From positions 1 to 64,000 of the forward strand of contig CASPLG010000001.1 of the NCBI GenBank assembly GCA_949422855.1: a stretch of 64,000 bases of DNA. The letters run 5' to 3'. Positions 55,888-64,000 of the stretch are shown one piece after another. A program made the position numbers and the translations under genes. This stretch comes from an uncultured Eubacteriales bacterium (GTDB lineage: Bacteria; Bacillota; Clostridia; Oscillospirales; Acutalibacteraceae). The notes under the pieces are model-generated. The model had not been told where the DNA came from. It saw only the letters and a list, made by a program, of their open reading frames with translations, and did not search any database. Every line of letters begins with the position of its first letter. Position 1 is the first letter of the stretch.

Positions 55888-57387
55888 CTATTTATCCAGC
55901 GGTTTCATCGTTGGGAATATTATTACGTCTCTTATAGATGCACTGTCTGTCAGAAGCATCGCCAAACGGTCTATCCCCATCCCCATACCGCCGGTAGGAG
56001 CCATCGCATATTCAAGTGCAGTAATAAAATCTTCATCTATCATGTTTGCCTCACTGTCGCCCGCAGCTCTCAATTCCATCTGATGTTTGAAACGCTCACG
56101 CTGGTCTATGGGATCATTAAGCTCCGAATAGGCATTTGCAAGCTCTCGCCCTGCAATGAATAACTCAAACCGTTCAACCAGTTGCTCAATGTCCTTCTTC
56201 CTTTTTGTAAGGGGAGAAATTTCCACCGGGTAATCATAGACAAAAGTCGGCTGAATAAGATTTTCTTCCACCTTTTCTTCAAACAGTAAATTAAGAAGTT
56301 CACCCCAGGAAAACTCCTTTTCGGGATTAATTCCAATCTTCTTAACCTCTTCCAATGCCTTGGTGTCATTTCCAATAAACTCAGCAAAGTCTATGCCCGT
56401 ATACTCTTTCACTGCGTCAATCATACTTACACGTCTAAACGGTTTGGATAGATTTATCTCCGTCCCTTGGTATGTTATTTTCTCGCTCTCACATACTCCC
56501 TTTGCACAACTACTAATCAAATTTTCAGTAATATCCATCATATCATTGTAATCCGCATACGCCTCATAAAGTTCTATAGTAGTGAACTCGGGGTTGTGCT
56601 TTATAGACATACCCTCATTGCGGAAAAGACGCCCTATTTCGTAAACCTTGTCCATCCCTCCGACGATAAGCCTCTTTAAATAAAGCTCAGGGGCAATCCT
56701 TAAATACAAATCTATATCCAGAGTATTATGGTGGGTAATAAACGGTCTGGCAGCCGCCCCTCCTGCAATAGAATTTAAAATCGGCGTTTCAACTTCTATA
56801 TAACCAAGGTTATCCAAATAATTCCTGATAATTTTGATGATTTTGCTGCGTTTGATAAAAGTATCCTTTACCTCCGGATTCATAATTAAATCGACATATC
56901 TCTGCCTGTACCTCAAATCAGTATCTTTAAGACCGTGGAATTTTTCCGGCAGGGGGAGAAGCGATTTAGAAAGAAGTGTAAGCTCCTTAGCATGCACCGA
57001 GATTTCCCCTCGGCGAGTTTTAAAAACAAAACCTTTTATCCCAATGATATCCCCAATGTCCCAATAAGATAAACTTTTATATGCCTCTTCGCCAATATCG
57101 TCTATCTTAACATAGATCTGTATTCTCCCTTTTGAATCCAATATATCCATAAAAGAAGCTTTGCCCATGTCACGCCAGCTCATTATCCTTCCAGCAATCT
57201 GAACATCTTTATTTTCATAAGACTCAAAATTATCCTTTATTTCTTTCGAATAAGAATCTACATCAAAAGAGGTTATCTCAAATGGATTTTGTCCGTTCTT
57301 CACCAAAGTATCAAGCTTATCTTTCCTTATCTTTATCAGTTCATTTTCACTCAGACTCTGCTGAGTATTATTTTTGCTTTCAGACAT
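55888..57387 (-). CDS. lysS: Lysyl-tRNA synthetase (class II)
   Basis: 499 residues. N-terminal OB-fold ([20 protein letters not shown]), then class II motifs: [37 protein letters not shown] and the C-terminal [20 protein letters not shown]. It charges tRNA(Lys). ATG at 57387 is preferred over TTG at 57396, which lies too close to the GGGGGG site. It follows greA. Confidence 0.97.
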   Translation of the reverse strand: MSESKNNTQQSLSENELIKIRKDKLDTLVKNGQNPFEITSFDVDSYSKEIKDNFESYENKDVQIAGRIMSWRDMGKASFMDILDSKGRIQIYVKIDDIGEEAYKSLSYWDIGDIIGIKGFVFKTRRGEISVHAKELTLLSKSLLPLPEKFHGLKDTDLRYRQRYVDLIMNPEVKDTFIKRSKIIKIIRNYLDNLGYIEVETPILNSIAGGAAARPFITHHNTLDIDLYLRIAPELYLKRLIVGGMDKVYEIGRLFRNEGMSIKHNPEFTTIELYEAYADYNDMMDITENLISSCAKGVCESEKITYQGTEINLSKPFRRVSMIDAVKEYTGIDFAEFIGNDTKALEEVKKIGINPEKEFSWGELLNLLFEEKVEENLIQPTFVYDYPVEISPLTKRKKDIEQLVERFELFIAGRELANAYSELNDPIDQRERFKHQMELRAAGDSEANMIDEDFITALEYAMAPTGGMGMGIDRLAMLLTDSASIRDVIIFPTMKPLDK

Positions 57388-57507
57388 TCTGCTCAATTCC
57401 CCCCATCAAAAGATATTTTTAAATGAAATTCCCGCCCCAAAATTAGATACCAAAAAACTCGCAGGAGGCTATTTTCTAAAAAATTCTGCCCTCTCGGAAA
57501 GTAAAGC

Positions 57508-57990
57508 CTACTTGGATATCTCAAGCACATCATATTCACAAATTCCATCCGGAGTCTCAACTTGAACCCTGTCCCCTACCTTATGCTCGAGAAGTCCCTT
57601 CCCAACGGGGCACTCATCGGAAATTTTCCCTTCCAACGGGTCAGCCTCATTAGAACCAACGATCCTGTACTGGTACTCTTCCTGATATTTTACATCAAAA
57701 ACTTTAACCACCGATCCAACATGTATAACTTCCGTACTCAATTCGTGCTCATCTATGACTTTGACCTTTTTCAAAATAGCTTCAATTTCAGCTATCCTGG
57801 CTTCAGCTATAGCCTGTTCGTTTTTAGCCTCATCATATTCACTGTTTTCGGAAAGGTCGCCAAATGACAATGCAACCTTAATTTTTTCCGCAATCTCTTT
57901 CCTTCTTACGGTTTTTAAATGATCCAACTCTTCCTCTAAGTTTCTTAAACCTTCCTCGGTCATCATAATTTGTTTATTAAGTCCGGGCAA
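57508..57990 (-). CDS. greA: Transcription elongation factor GreA
   Basis: 160 residues. N-terminal coiled coil (about 10-75, with SFGDLSENSEYDEAKNEQ at the tip, Asp/Glu for RNA cleavage) and C-terminal FKBP-like domain (VKVFDVKYQEEYQYRIVGSN, GKGLLEHKVGDRVQVETPDG). It rescues backtracked RNA polymerase. TTG start at 57990, 6 bases after GAGGTGG. Confidence 0.97.
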   Translation of the reverse strand: MPGLNKQIMMTEEGLRNLEEELDHLKTVRRKEIAEKIKVALSFGDLSENSEYDEAKNEQAIAEARIAEIEAILKKVKVIDEHELSTEVIHVGSVVKVFDVKYQEEYQYRIVGSNEADPLEGKISDECPVGKGLLEHKVGDRVQVETPDGICEYDVLEISK

Positions 57991-58029
57991 CAGTTACCAC
58001 CTCAAATTAAATGTTATAAACATCTGACT

Positions 58030-58058
58030 ATTATATTTAATAATAACTTGCATGTCAA
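58030..58058 (-). promoter_or_regulatory. Promoter of greA-lysS
   Basis: Minus strand TTGACA (58053-58058), 17 bases, TATAAT (58030-58035): a consensus housekeeping promoter. Confidence 0.88.
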
Positions 58059-58396
58059 TAAAAAGACCATGAAAATTTTTCAGTAATATTAATTTGTTAA
58101 AATTTTCTTTTGTTTTAAGCCGATATCGAGGTATCATAAATATCACGTATATACCCTACAAAAACTAACTGTTTCTTGTAAAGCAGTCAGATATCATGCA
58201 CACAATCTACTATAAAAGTATGGTAATAATATCGTAAATAATTATATCAGACTGTCATAATAAGGAGGCGTATATTTATATAATTTATATAAATCATTGT
58301 ATATAATCTGCTAAAATCAAAAGATAACATGATATATCAACATTTTTACTAAAATACTTACTTTTTTATGTTTGAATTTCTCTGATAAACCTTAGC

Positions 58397-58425
58397 TTGT
58401 CTAATTGCAAAATATGGTGTATAAT
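58397..58425 (+). promoter_or_regulatory. Promoter of the PHP gene
   Basis: TTGTCT (58397-58402), 17 bases, TATAAT (58420-58425), 35 bases before the GTG start. Confidence 0.75.
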
Positions 58426-58459
58426 ATTAATATTATAAGTTTAGACGGGGGAGTTTTAA

Positions 58460-59296
58460 GTGTCGGCAGATTTACATTGTCATACAAAATTATCTGACGG
58501 GTCAACGGGCATAGATGAAATTATATATCTTGCGCGCAGATTGAAAATAGATACTATATCGGTAACAGACCATGATACTTTTGCTGGAGCAAAAAGGGCC
58601 AAAATTATTGGTCAAAGATGCGGAATAAACGTCATTATGGGAGCAGAAATTTCTTCTTTTGACGGGATCAGGCAAAAAGAAGTGCATATTTTGTGTTATA
58701 TGTGTGATGCTACGGATCGACTGGAAGGGCTGTTTAAAAAAATTAATGAAAAACGCCAAAAAGCTGCATCTGTGATGCTAAAAAGACTAATGAGATTTTA
58801 TCCTGTCTCCGCTGAAATGATCTCAAAGAAAGCGCAAGGAAGTACAAATGTTTTTAAAAACCACATTGCACAGGCAATAATGGATGCGGGGTATGCTTTG
58901 CCTTACGGAATATTATTTGAAAAGCTTTTCGGAAAAAATGCAGAATCTTCGCTTGTTTGTGAATATCCGGATGTTCGAGAGGTAATTGAGCAAATACATG
59001 AAGCTAATGGATTGGCAGTGCTTGCTCATCCTAAGAGGTCAGATGTAATAGACGGTATAGCCGACTTCGTGGAAATGGGGCTTGATGGAATTGAGATTTG
59101 GCACCCCAGTGCAGATCAGACAGCCATAGGGGATTTACTCGACATAGCAGCGCAATATCGATTATTAACAACTGGAGGCAGCGATTTTCACGGCATGTAT
59201 TCATCAGGAGTTCATCCTTTAGGATCTTGCACCACTCCGGAGGATAAAATCGAAGAAATGCACCATAGAAAACAGCAAATGTATAAAAAAATTTAG
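58460..59296 (+). CDS. PHP-domain phosphoesterase (TrpH/YciV-like)
   Basis: 278 residues. ADLHCHTKLSDGSTGIDEII and ISVTDHDTFAGAKRA carry the first metal-binding His/Asp groups. GAEISSFDG, VLAHPKRSD and TTGGSDFHG supply the rest, so the trinuclear site looks complete. Family members hydrolyse nucleoside 3',5'-bisphosphates or short nucleic acids. GTG start with GGGGGAG upstream. It leads into the TSCPD gene 13 bases later. Confidence 0.9.
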   Translation: MSADLHCHTKLSDGSTGIDEIIYLARRLKIDTISVTDHDTFAGAKRAKIIGQRCGINVIMGAEISSFDGIRQKEVHILCYMCDATDRLEGLFKKINEKRQKAASVMLKRLMRFYPVSAEMISKKAQGSTNVFKNHIAQAIMDAGYALPYGILFEKLFGKNAESSLVCEYPDVREVIEQIHEANGLAVLAHPKRSDVIDGIADFVEMGLDGIEIWHPSADQTAIGDLLDIAAQYRLLTTGGSDFHGMYSSGVHPLGSCTTPEDKIEEMHHRKQQMYKKI

Positions 59297-59309
59297 GGGT
59301 AAGTTTTTC

Positions 59310-59570
59310 ATGGATTACACTTATGAGCCAAAGGGAACGTGTTCAAAGAGAATAAAAATCACAGTGGATGAGAATAAAGGAAAAATTGTTAGTGTGGAGT
59401 TTGTAGGAGGCTGTGATGGGAATACAAAAGGCATATGCGCCTTACTGAAAGATATGGATATCGATGAGGCAATAAAGCGTCTGAAGGGTATCGATTGCAG
59501 AAATCGTGGGACGTCGTGCCCGGATCAGCTGGCCGTGGCTTTGGAAAATATAAAGAATACGGATTTGTAA
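59310..59570 (+). CDS. TSCPD domain protein (TIGR03905 type)
   Basis: 86 residues: YEPKGTCSKRIKITVDENKG, VEFVGGCDGNTKGICALLKD and the signature GTSCPDQLA. The conserved Cys residues suggest metal binding. The domain also occurs at the C terminus of B12-dependent ribonucleotide reductases; this is the free-standing form with unknown role. Likely co-transcribed with the PHP gene. Confidence 0.92.
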   Translation: MDYTYEPKGTCSKRIKITVDENKGKIVSVEFVGGCDGNTKGICALLKDMDIDEAIKRLKGIDCRNRGTSCPDQLAVALENIKNTDL

Positions 59571-59579
59571 AAATTTAAC

Positions 59580-59630
59580 GCCTGCACTTTGGCCACATGT
59601 GGAATGAGACTAAAGGTTCAGGCTTTTTAT
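59580..59630 (+). terminator. Terminator after the TSCPD gene
   Basis: Imperfect stem GCCTG(CA)CTTT / AAAG(GTT)CAGGC with a long loop, followed by TTTTTAT. Confidence 0.55.
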
Positions 59631-59763
59631 ATCTCCATGATATTTTTTAGATACTAGTCTGCAAATTTTGTCTTGAATATTAAAAATTGCATGGTAGAAT
59701 CATTATTAATGAGAGTTTTCTATAACATAAGAGAAATCACTTATGTATGGAAGGAAGAAAAAG

Positions 59764-60624
59764 ATGGATTTTTTGTTGGGAATCTGGACTGCATTTTTGA
59801 GCTTAATGAGTACATTTAAAATCTCGGATGGACTGGATGTTTTAGTGGTTTCATTTTTGATATATGGCTTTATAAAATTATTCCGCGAAACAAGGGCAGA
59901 ACAGCTCGTTAAAGGGATACTTATATTGCTTATGGCATATGTGTTCTCCAGATATTTTCGCTTAAGTATGTTAAGCACGCTGCTTAGTAATTTTTTTCAG
60001 TTCAGTTTCTTAGCAATATTGGTAGTTTTTCAACCGGAGTTAAGACGTGCTCTTGAACACCTGGGGAGAAGTAATTTAGGCGATTACTGGTCTAACCCTA
60101 TAAATGGAGATGAGGACACATTCATCCATAAAATGAAAAGCATTATAAATGTAGTTGTAGATTCTGCAGTGATATTTCAAGAGGCAAAGGTTGGAGCTCT
60201 GATTGTCTTTGAAAGAAAGACAAAACTTGGAGAGATAATCGACACCGGTACAGTGGTCAAAGCAGAACCATCTATTGAGCTTATATCCAATATATTTTAC
60301 AATAAAGCCCCTTTGCATGACGGCGCGATGATAGTAAAAGATGGTCTAGTCTATGCCGGGGGATGCATATTACCGCTTACTAGAAATGAATCTTTAGGAA
60401 ACGAACTTGGAACACGTCACAGAGCCGCAGTTGGAATCAGCGAGAATTCAGATGCCGTGGCCGTCGTTGTGTCTGAAGAAACCGGCGGTATATCAGTGGC
60501 ATTAAACGGACAGTTAAAGCAGGGGTTTGACAAGGAAACTTTAAGTGATGAACTTACAAAACTTCTTTTACAAAACAATAGGAGTATCTCTAAAAGTGTA
60601 CTGTCTCATTTCCATAAGAAGTGA
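59764..60624 (+). CDS. cdaA: Diadenylate cyclase CdaA
   Basis: 286 residues. Three N-terminal membrane helices (first about 100 residues), then the DAC domain: APLHDGAMIVKDGLVYAGGC with the DGA motif and LGTRHRAAVGISE with the RHR motif. It makes the second messenger c-di-AMP from two ATP at the membrane, controlling potassium and cell wall. ATG at 59764 (GGAAGGA upstream) is preferred over ATG seven codons earlier. The next gene encodes its YbbR-domain regulator. Confidence 0.95.
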   Translation: MDFLLGIWTAFLSLMSTFKISDGLDVLVVSFLIYGFIKLFRETRAEQLVKGILILLMAYVFSRYFRLSMLSTLLSNFFQFSFLAILVVFQPELRRALEHLGRSNLGDYWSNPINGDEDTFIHKMKSIINVVVDSAVIFQEAKVGALIVFERKTKLGEIIDTGTVVKAEPSIELISNIFYNKAPLHDGAMIVKDGLVYAGGCILPLTRNESLGNELGTRHRAAVGISENSDAVAVVVSEETGGISVALNGQLKQGFDKETLSDELTKLLLQNNRSISKSVLSHFHKK

Positions 60625-60662
60625 GTTTAGCAGACAATCATATTCAAGAGAGGGAATTGTTT

Positions 60663-61946
60663 ATGAATAAGTATTTTGACAGGCTCCAAGAAAAATTAAG
60701 TAAAATAAGCATAAATATGATTTTTTACGATGATAAAGTAATTTTTTTATTCTCAATTCTAGCCTCCTTTACGATATGGGTCGGTATAAACGCAAGCGGG
60801 ACAGACAGCGCACCGGTTGTAATATCTGATATACCGGTAAATATAAATTTATCCGAAAGTGCATTGCAGGACGGCCTTAGGGTTTTTAGCGGCAATAACA
60901 TAAAAGCTAAGGTAAGTATTTCGGGGAACAAAATTATTGTAGGACAGGTCAGTAAAGACGATATATCAATCACAGCCCAGCAGGCCGTAACAATAACGTC
61001 CCCGGGATCATATACTTTGCAACTTACGGCAAAAAAAACCGGGCTTCTTTCAGATTATGAATTCGTATCCGGGGTCGAACCTGCATTCATACCCGTGATG
61101 GTTGACAGATACAGAGAAGCAGAATTTAATATCGAACCGGAGATTGAATTTTCTGCAGATCCGGATTGTTTTTTGGGTGCAACTGTTTTATCGTCATCAA
61201 AGATTGTGCTGTCGGGACCGGAATCAGAAATGTCTAAAATAAAAAGAGTAGCTGCAAAAGGCAAAGTTGATGAGGAGCTCCACAGTACATACACTACTAA
61301 AGTTCCTATCATTATGTATGATGCTTACGGTGAGCAGATTATAAGTGAGACGATTTCTGCCACAGTCAACGAAGTAGAAGTAAGCATACCCGTACTTATG
61401 AGAAAAAAATTAAAAATAAAGCCTAACTTTGTTAATGTCCCCCAGGGAATGGACTTGTCTTCCGGTATTGTTAAAGTTACACCGCCGTCTTTGGAGATAG
61501 CAGGTGCCCAAGATCAAATAAGTACGATGGAAACACTGGAACTTGAACCTATAGATTTCCACAATATAAATGTACAGCATAATAAATTTGATATGCAGAT
61601 AAACCTTCCGCCGGGGTGCAAAAGTCTCAATAACATATATAATACGGAGGTCTCTTTAGATATGTCAGGGTTTGGCGAAAAGTGCCTGTGGTTAGATCAA
61701 ATTTCCTTTGTAAATGTTCCGGAAAATAAATCTGTAAAATCGTATACTGACAAAATAGAGGTTAAATTAATTGGTCCGCAGCAAAAAATTAAGTCTTTAA
61801 ATGCTGAAAGTGTATCAGCAGAAGTAGATTTACAGGGCAAAAATGATTTGCAGGGGGCTATGGAGATACCTGCAAAGATAGTTATTAAAAATTGTTCCGA
61901 TACGTGGGTTTCAGGTGAACACTTAATTAATATAGAGATTTCATAA
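60663..61946 (+). CDS. cdaR: YbbR-domain protein CdaR
   Basis: 427 residues. One N-terminal membrane segment (about 30-47, IFLFSILASFTIWVGINA), then four extracytoplasmic YbbR repeats of about 80-90 residues (for example PVVISDIPVNINLSESALQD, then VVLSGPESEMSKI-like segments). CdaR binds and regulates CdaA. ATG at 60663 follows GAGAGGG; an upstream GTG overlaps the cdaA stop. glmM, often the third gene of this operon, does not follow here. Confidence 0.92.
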   Translation: MNKYFDRLQEKLSKISINMIFYDDKVIFLFSILASFTIWVGINASGTDSAPVVISDIPVNINLSESALQDGLRVFSGNNIKAKVSISGNKIIVGQVSKDDISITAQQAVTITSPGSYTLQLTAKKTGLLSDYEFVSGVEPAFIPVMVDRYREAEFNIEPEIEFSADPDCFLGATVLSSSKIVLSGPESEMSKIKRVAAKGKVDEELHSTYTTKVPIIMYDAYGEQIISETISATVNEVEVSIPVLMRKKLKIKPNFVNVPQGMDLSSGIVKVTPPSLEIAGAQDQISTMETLELEPIDFHNINVQHNKFDMQINLPPGCKSLNNIYNTEVSLDMSGFGEKCLWLDQISFVNVPENKSVKSYTDKIEVKLIGPQQKIKSLNAESVSAEVDLQGKNDLQGAMEIPAKIVIKNCSDTWVSGEHLINIEIS

Positions 61947-61952
61947 AAACTG

Positions 61953-61980
61953 TTGACATATTGAGTAAATATGGTATCAT
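61953..61980 (+). promoter_or_regulatory. Promoter of the GG-peptide / CARF nuclease unit
   Basis: TTGACA (61953-61958), 16 bases, TATCAT (61975-61980); about 95 bases before the first start codon. Confidence 0.7.
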
Positions 61981-62074
61981 TATAACAATACTGATACCTT
62001 GTATATTTTGTTACCTATAGAAATAGTATAAATAACTTCGATTTGTAATATCCTAATTATCTGGGGGGATTTTT

Positions 62075-62626
62075 ATGGACATAGGGGATGTAAAAAACTT
62101 AAGCGAAAATGAGAAAAAAATTTTAAATTTGGGAAAAGATGAGAATTTTAGGGATCAAGTCATAGAAATGAAGGACCGAGATATGTCCAAAGAAGAACGT
62201 ATTAGTAAAATCAGGAAAATATTGTCAGAAAAAGGCATAGAGTATACTGAAAAAGACGCTGAACTTTTTGAAAGTATAATCAGAGGTGTGAAGGAAAAAA
62301 GGATCGAGCTAAACAGTGAAAACCTGAAGAAAATAACAGGGGGTTCGCTAACAGAAGAGGTAGAGGACATATTTGGAGGGGTTCCTGATGACCAGATTCC
62401 TGCCAATATAAAGAGGAAAATAGCCGACAAGAAAGCCGCAGAGCAAAGAGAAAAAATCATAGCATACACAGTGTTTGGTTTACTGCTCTGGGGGGCTGGT
62501 GGTCTCGGTTATATTATGGGCCGTAGAAAATCAGGCGAAGAAGTTCACAAGGCACGTGCCGAAGGTTGGAAGTCCGGTTTTGATTATGCTTCAGCCTATT
62601 GGCATGACAAGAATAAGAGCAGTTAA
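62075..62626 (+). CDS. Nif11-like double-glycine protein with membrane helix
   Basis: 183 residues. A charged Nif11-like helical leader (about 20-75: DENFRDQVIEMKDRDMSKEE, then LSEKGIEYTEKDAELFESI) ends in SENLKKITGG, with the double glycine at 89-90. After it comes an acidic segment (SLTEEVEDIFGG), a basic helix (about 112-127), a membrane segment (about 128-149, YTVFGLLLWGAGGLGYIMG) and a C-terminal tail. The leader resembles RiPP and bacteriocin precursors, but the core is long and membrane-spanning. Strong GGGGGG site before the ATG. It ends 20 bases before the CARF nuclease gene. No C39 transporter or modifying enzyme is visible. Confidence 0.72.
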   Translation: MDIGDVKNLSENEKKILNLGKDENFRDQVIEMKDRDMSKEERISKIRKILSEKGIEYTEKDAELFESIIRGVKEKRIELNSENLKKITGGSLTEEVEDIFGGVPDDQIPANIKRKIADKKAAEQREKIIAYTVFGLLLWGAGGLGYIMGRRKSGEEVHKARAEGWKSGFDYASAYWHDKNKSS

Positions 62627-62646
62627 GAAAAGAAGTTGGATGACTT

Positions 62647-63912
62647 ATGAAATGTTTAGTTAAAATATACGATACTGAGCAAATTAATAATTTAATATCT
62701 ATATTATCTTTCAGACCCCGAAAGGTCATTTTTCTCTACGATAACAGATGTACTAAGGTCGAAAATTTGAGTGATATAGAAAGCGCCTGTGTTGAGTGTG
62801 TCGAGGATATAAGTTTTGAATTTGTATCTATAGACACTCAGAGTCTAGATGATATAAAAAGTAAGTGTAAGAGAATAATCAGGTATAATAAAGAATGCGT
62901 GTTTGATATCACGGGTGGTGAAGAATTAACTCCTATAGGGGTTTATTTGTCGTGCATAAATGGTTTTATTCCTGTGTTTAAGTTGGATATAGATCTAAAA
63001 AAACTTGTGAATGTATATGGGTGTAGTGAGATTTCTGATGAATTTGTAGTGCCAGATCTAAATCTGGAAACTATTATGCTCAGTAAAGGAGCGCAACTGA
63101 GCAGCTGTCTTCATCCGACGCCCGAGGACACACAATTTGAGTTTTTATTATCTTTTTGCCAGGTTGTCTTTAGTAATATAAATTCATGGAAAGAGCTTTG
63201 CAGCTATGTGCAAAATGGCACCAAAAGCCTGGATCCTGAACATAAAAGTCTGAATTTTAATTATCCCAGGAACTCCAAAGAGCCTAAATTAAAGCTTTCT
63301 GACGAAAGTGGTCAGCTTTTGGTTCATGCTCAGAAGTTTAAGTTGATACGCAATCTAGAATTATCGGAAAACTCCGTAAAATTTATCTTTAACAACGCAA
63401 ATATAAAACGATATTTGACTGATTTCGGTTCATGGCTGGAGCTGTATTGCTATATAACCCTTAAAGAGAGCGGTTTATTCAAAGATGTAAAGATGAGCGT
63501 CAGAATAGAATGGAATGCTGAAAAGGATAGACGTAATGAAGTTGTAAATGAGGTTGACATTACGTTTTTTTCGGGAATTACGCCGGTATTTGTGTCGTGC
63601 AAACTGTCAGATCCAACTGCTGAGGCGCTTCAGGAACTAAGTATATATCCTAGCTATTTTGGCGGGAAGCGCTCTAAATGCATATTAGTGACAACCGGAA
63701 ATGTAAGAGTTGATAAACCCCGCGTTGTGCTCAGGGCTAAAGAAATGGGCATACACATCATAGATAAGAGGGACATAGGCTCAGGTAGGTTCCTTGAAAA
63801 AATGAGACAGATTCTAGGTCTAGATAAAAAAGCAGAGAAAGGCAAAAACAGCCAAGAGCCCTCCCACAAAAACTCATCCGGGAGGCAAACTAATATAGGC
63901 TGTGGTACATAA
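62647..63912 (+). CDS. CARF domain-nuclease of the DUF1887 / Card1-Can2 family
   Basis: 421 residues. The N-terminal CARF (Rossmann-like) domain has KVIFLYDNRC (27-35) and VFDITGGEELTPIGVYLS (85-102), the ligand-binding loop. A linker and winged-helix-like part (about 155-255) precede the PD-(D/E)XK nuclease core: GSWLELYCYI (Glu265), NEVDITFF (Glu302, Asp304) and PVFVSCK (Lys319). Card1/Can2 proteins bind cyclic tetra-adenylate made by type III CRISPR and then cut DNA or RNA. Here the position of the second acidic residue reads Ser (VSCK), seen by me as a variant of E-x-K, so activity is uncertain. No cas gene or repeat array lies in the window. Immediately follows the GG-peptide gene. Confidence 0.85.
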   Translation: MKCLVKIYDTEQINNLISILSFRPRKVIFLYDNRCTKVENLSDIESACVECVEDISFEFVSIDTQSLDDIKSKCKRIIRYNKECVFDITGGEELTPIGVYLSCINGFIPVFKLDIDLKKLVNVYGCSEISDEFVVPDLNLETIMLSKGAQLSSCLHPTPEDTQFEFLLSFCQVVFSNINSWKELCSYVQNGTKSLDPEHKSLNFNYPRNSKEPKLKLSDESGQLLVHAQKFKLIRNLELSENSVKFIFNNANIKRYLTDFGSWLELYCYITLKESGLFKDVKMSVRIEWNAEKDRRNEVVNEVDITFFSGITPVFVSCKLSDPTAEALQELSIYPSYFGGKRSKCILVTTGNVRVDKPRVVLRAKEMGIHIIDKRDIGSGRFLEKMRQILGLDKKAEKGKNSQEPSHKNSSGRQTNIGCGT

Positions 63913-64000
63913 TCTTACCAAGATCTTTGTGACACAACAAAAAACTGCGCCCAATCTTCGGACACAATTTGAAATCATATACCGATATACTTAGTGGCTG

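Larger units (their letters stand above)
57991..58459. other. Divergent intergenic region
   Basis: About 470 AT-rich bases without a gene, between divergently transcribed greA and the PHP gene. It holds the two promoters listed separately (58030-58058 and 58397-58425). The 340 bases between them contain no feature I can support. Confidence 0.6.

Noticed and set aside
63913..64000. Possible CRISPR repeats beside the CARF nuclease
   Set aside because: The 88 bases after the gene contain no repeated units; nothing can be said beyond the edge.

Overview
The window looks like the chromosome of a low-GC, endospore-forming Firmicute, most likely a clostridium. Three observations support this. The operon orders are Firmicute-like (tilS-hpt-ftsH, glmU-prs-pth-mfd, gmk-rpoZ-priA-def-fmt, dnaD-dnaI, cdaA-cdaR). 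A 29-codon spoVM is present, with SpoIIIE/FtsK, TepA, RemA and a small Cys-rich membrane peptide of clostridial type. Promoters are of the TTGACA-17-TATAAT type, with strong Shine-Dalgarno sites and frequent TTG/GTG starts. I read no species identity from the sequence.

Layout. 1-4270 is a graveyard of accessory DNA: a frameshifted Rpn-type nuclease, a decayed BspA-like leucine-rich-repeat gene, an intact RelE/RelB-like toxin-antitoxin pair with a readable promoter/operator, and prophage debris (scaffold and tape-measure fragments with stops and frameshifts). 4296-17310 (minus strand) is core: ftsH, hpt, tilS, dnaB, tdk, a ComEC-type metallo-beta-lactamase with its DUF3006 partner, ftsK/spoIIIE, uppP and tepA. 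It is interrupted at 10130-11749 by an unfamiliar membrane-anchored putative cysteine protease. 17372-20529 is an accessory pocket with a tandem Nif11-like double-glycine protein, a 47-residue membrane peptide, spoVM, a structured non-coding stretch, a membrane-anchored macrodomain-like protein and a Cys-rich 42-residue peptide.

20737-31123 (minus) holds a diglucosyl-diacylglycerol-type glycosyltransferase, a Zn peptidase, fmt, two tandem peptide deformylases (one stripped of its metal ligands), priA, rpoZ, gmk, remA, a five-tRNA operon (Val-Asp-Phe-Gly-Cys) and the dnaI/dnaD primosome pair. 31215-42237 holds ppdK, then plus-strand glmU (truncated)-prs-pth-mfd, a Lys/Ser/Asn-rich surface protein, a DUF378 protein and corA. 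42350-57990 (minus) holds a small membrane protein, glnS, gltX, a VanY-type carboxypeptidase, a 1160-residue metallophosphoesterase, nfo, a three-gene glycan cluster (Wzy-like polymerase, DegT aminotransferase, initiating sugar-phosphate transferase), lysS and greA; an Sfp-type transferase (plus) sits between the glycan cluster and lysS.

58460-63912 (plus) holds a PHP phosphoesterase, a TSCPD protein, cdaA-cdaR (c-di-AMP synthesis) and, at the end, a two-gene unit: a Nif11/double-glycine membrane protein followed by a CARF-DUF1887 (Card1/Can2-like) nuclease.

The most interesting candidates for undescribed biology are this CARF-nuclease/GG-peptide pair, the membrane-anchored macrodomain and protease genes (which share a similar promoter), the catalytically stripped deformylase paralog, and two conserved genes (priA, sfp) whose expected N termini lack a canonical start codon. 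Family assignments are made by eye from motifs; no database search was run.
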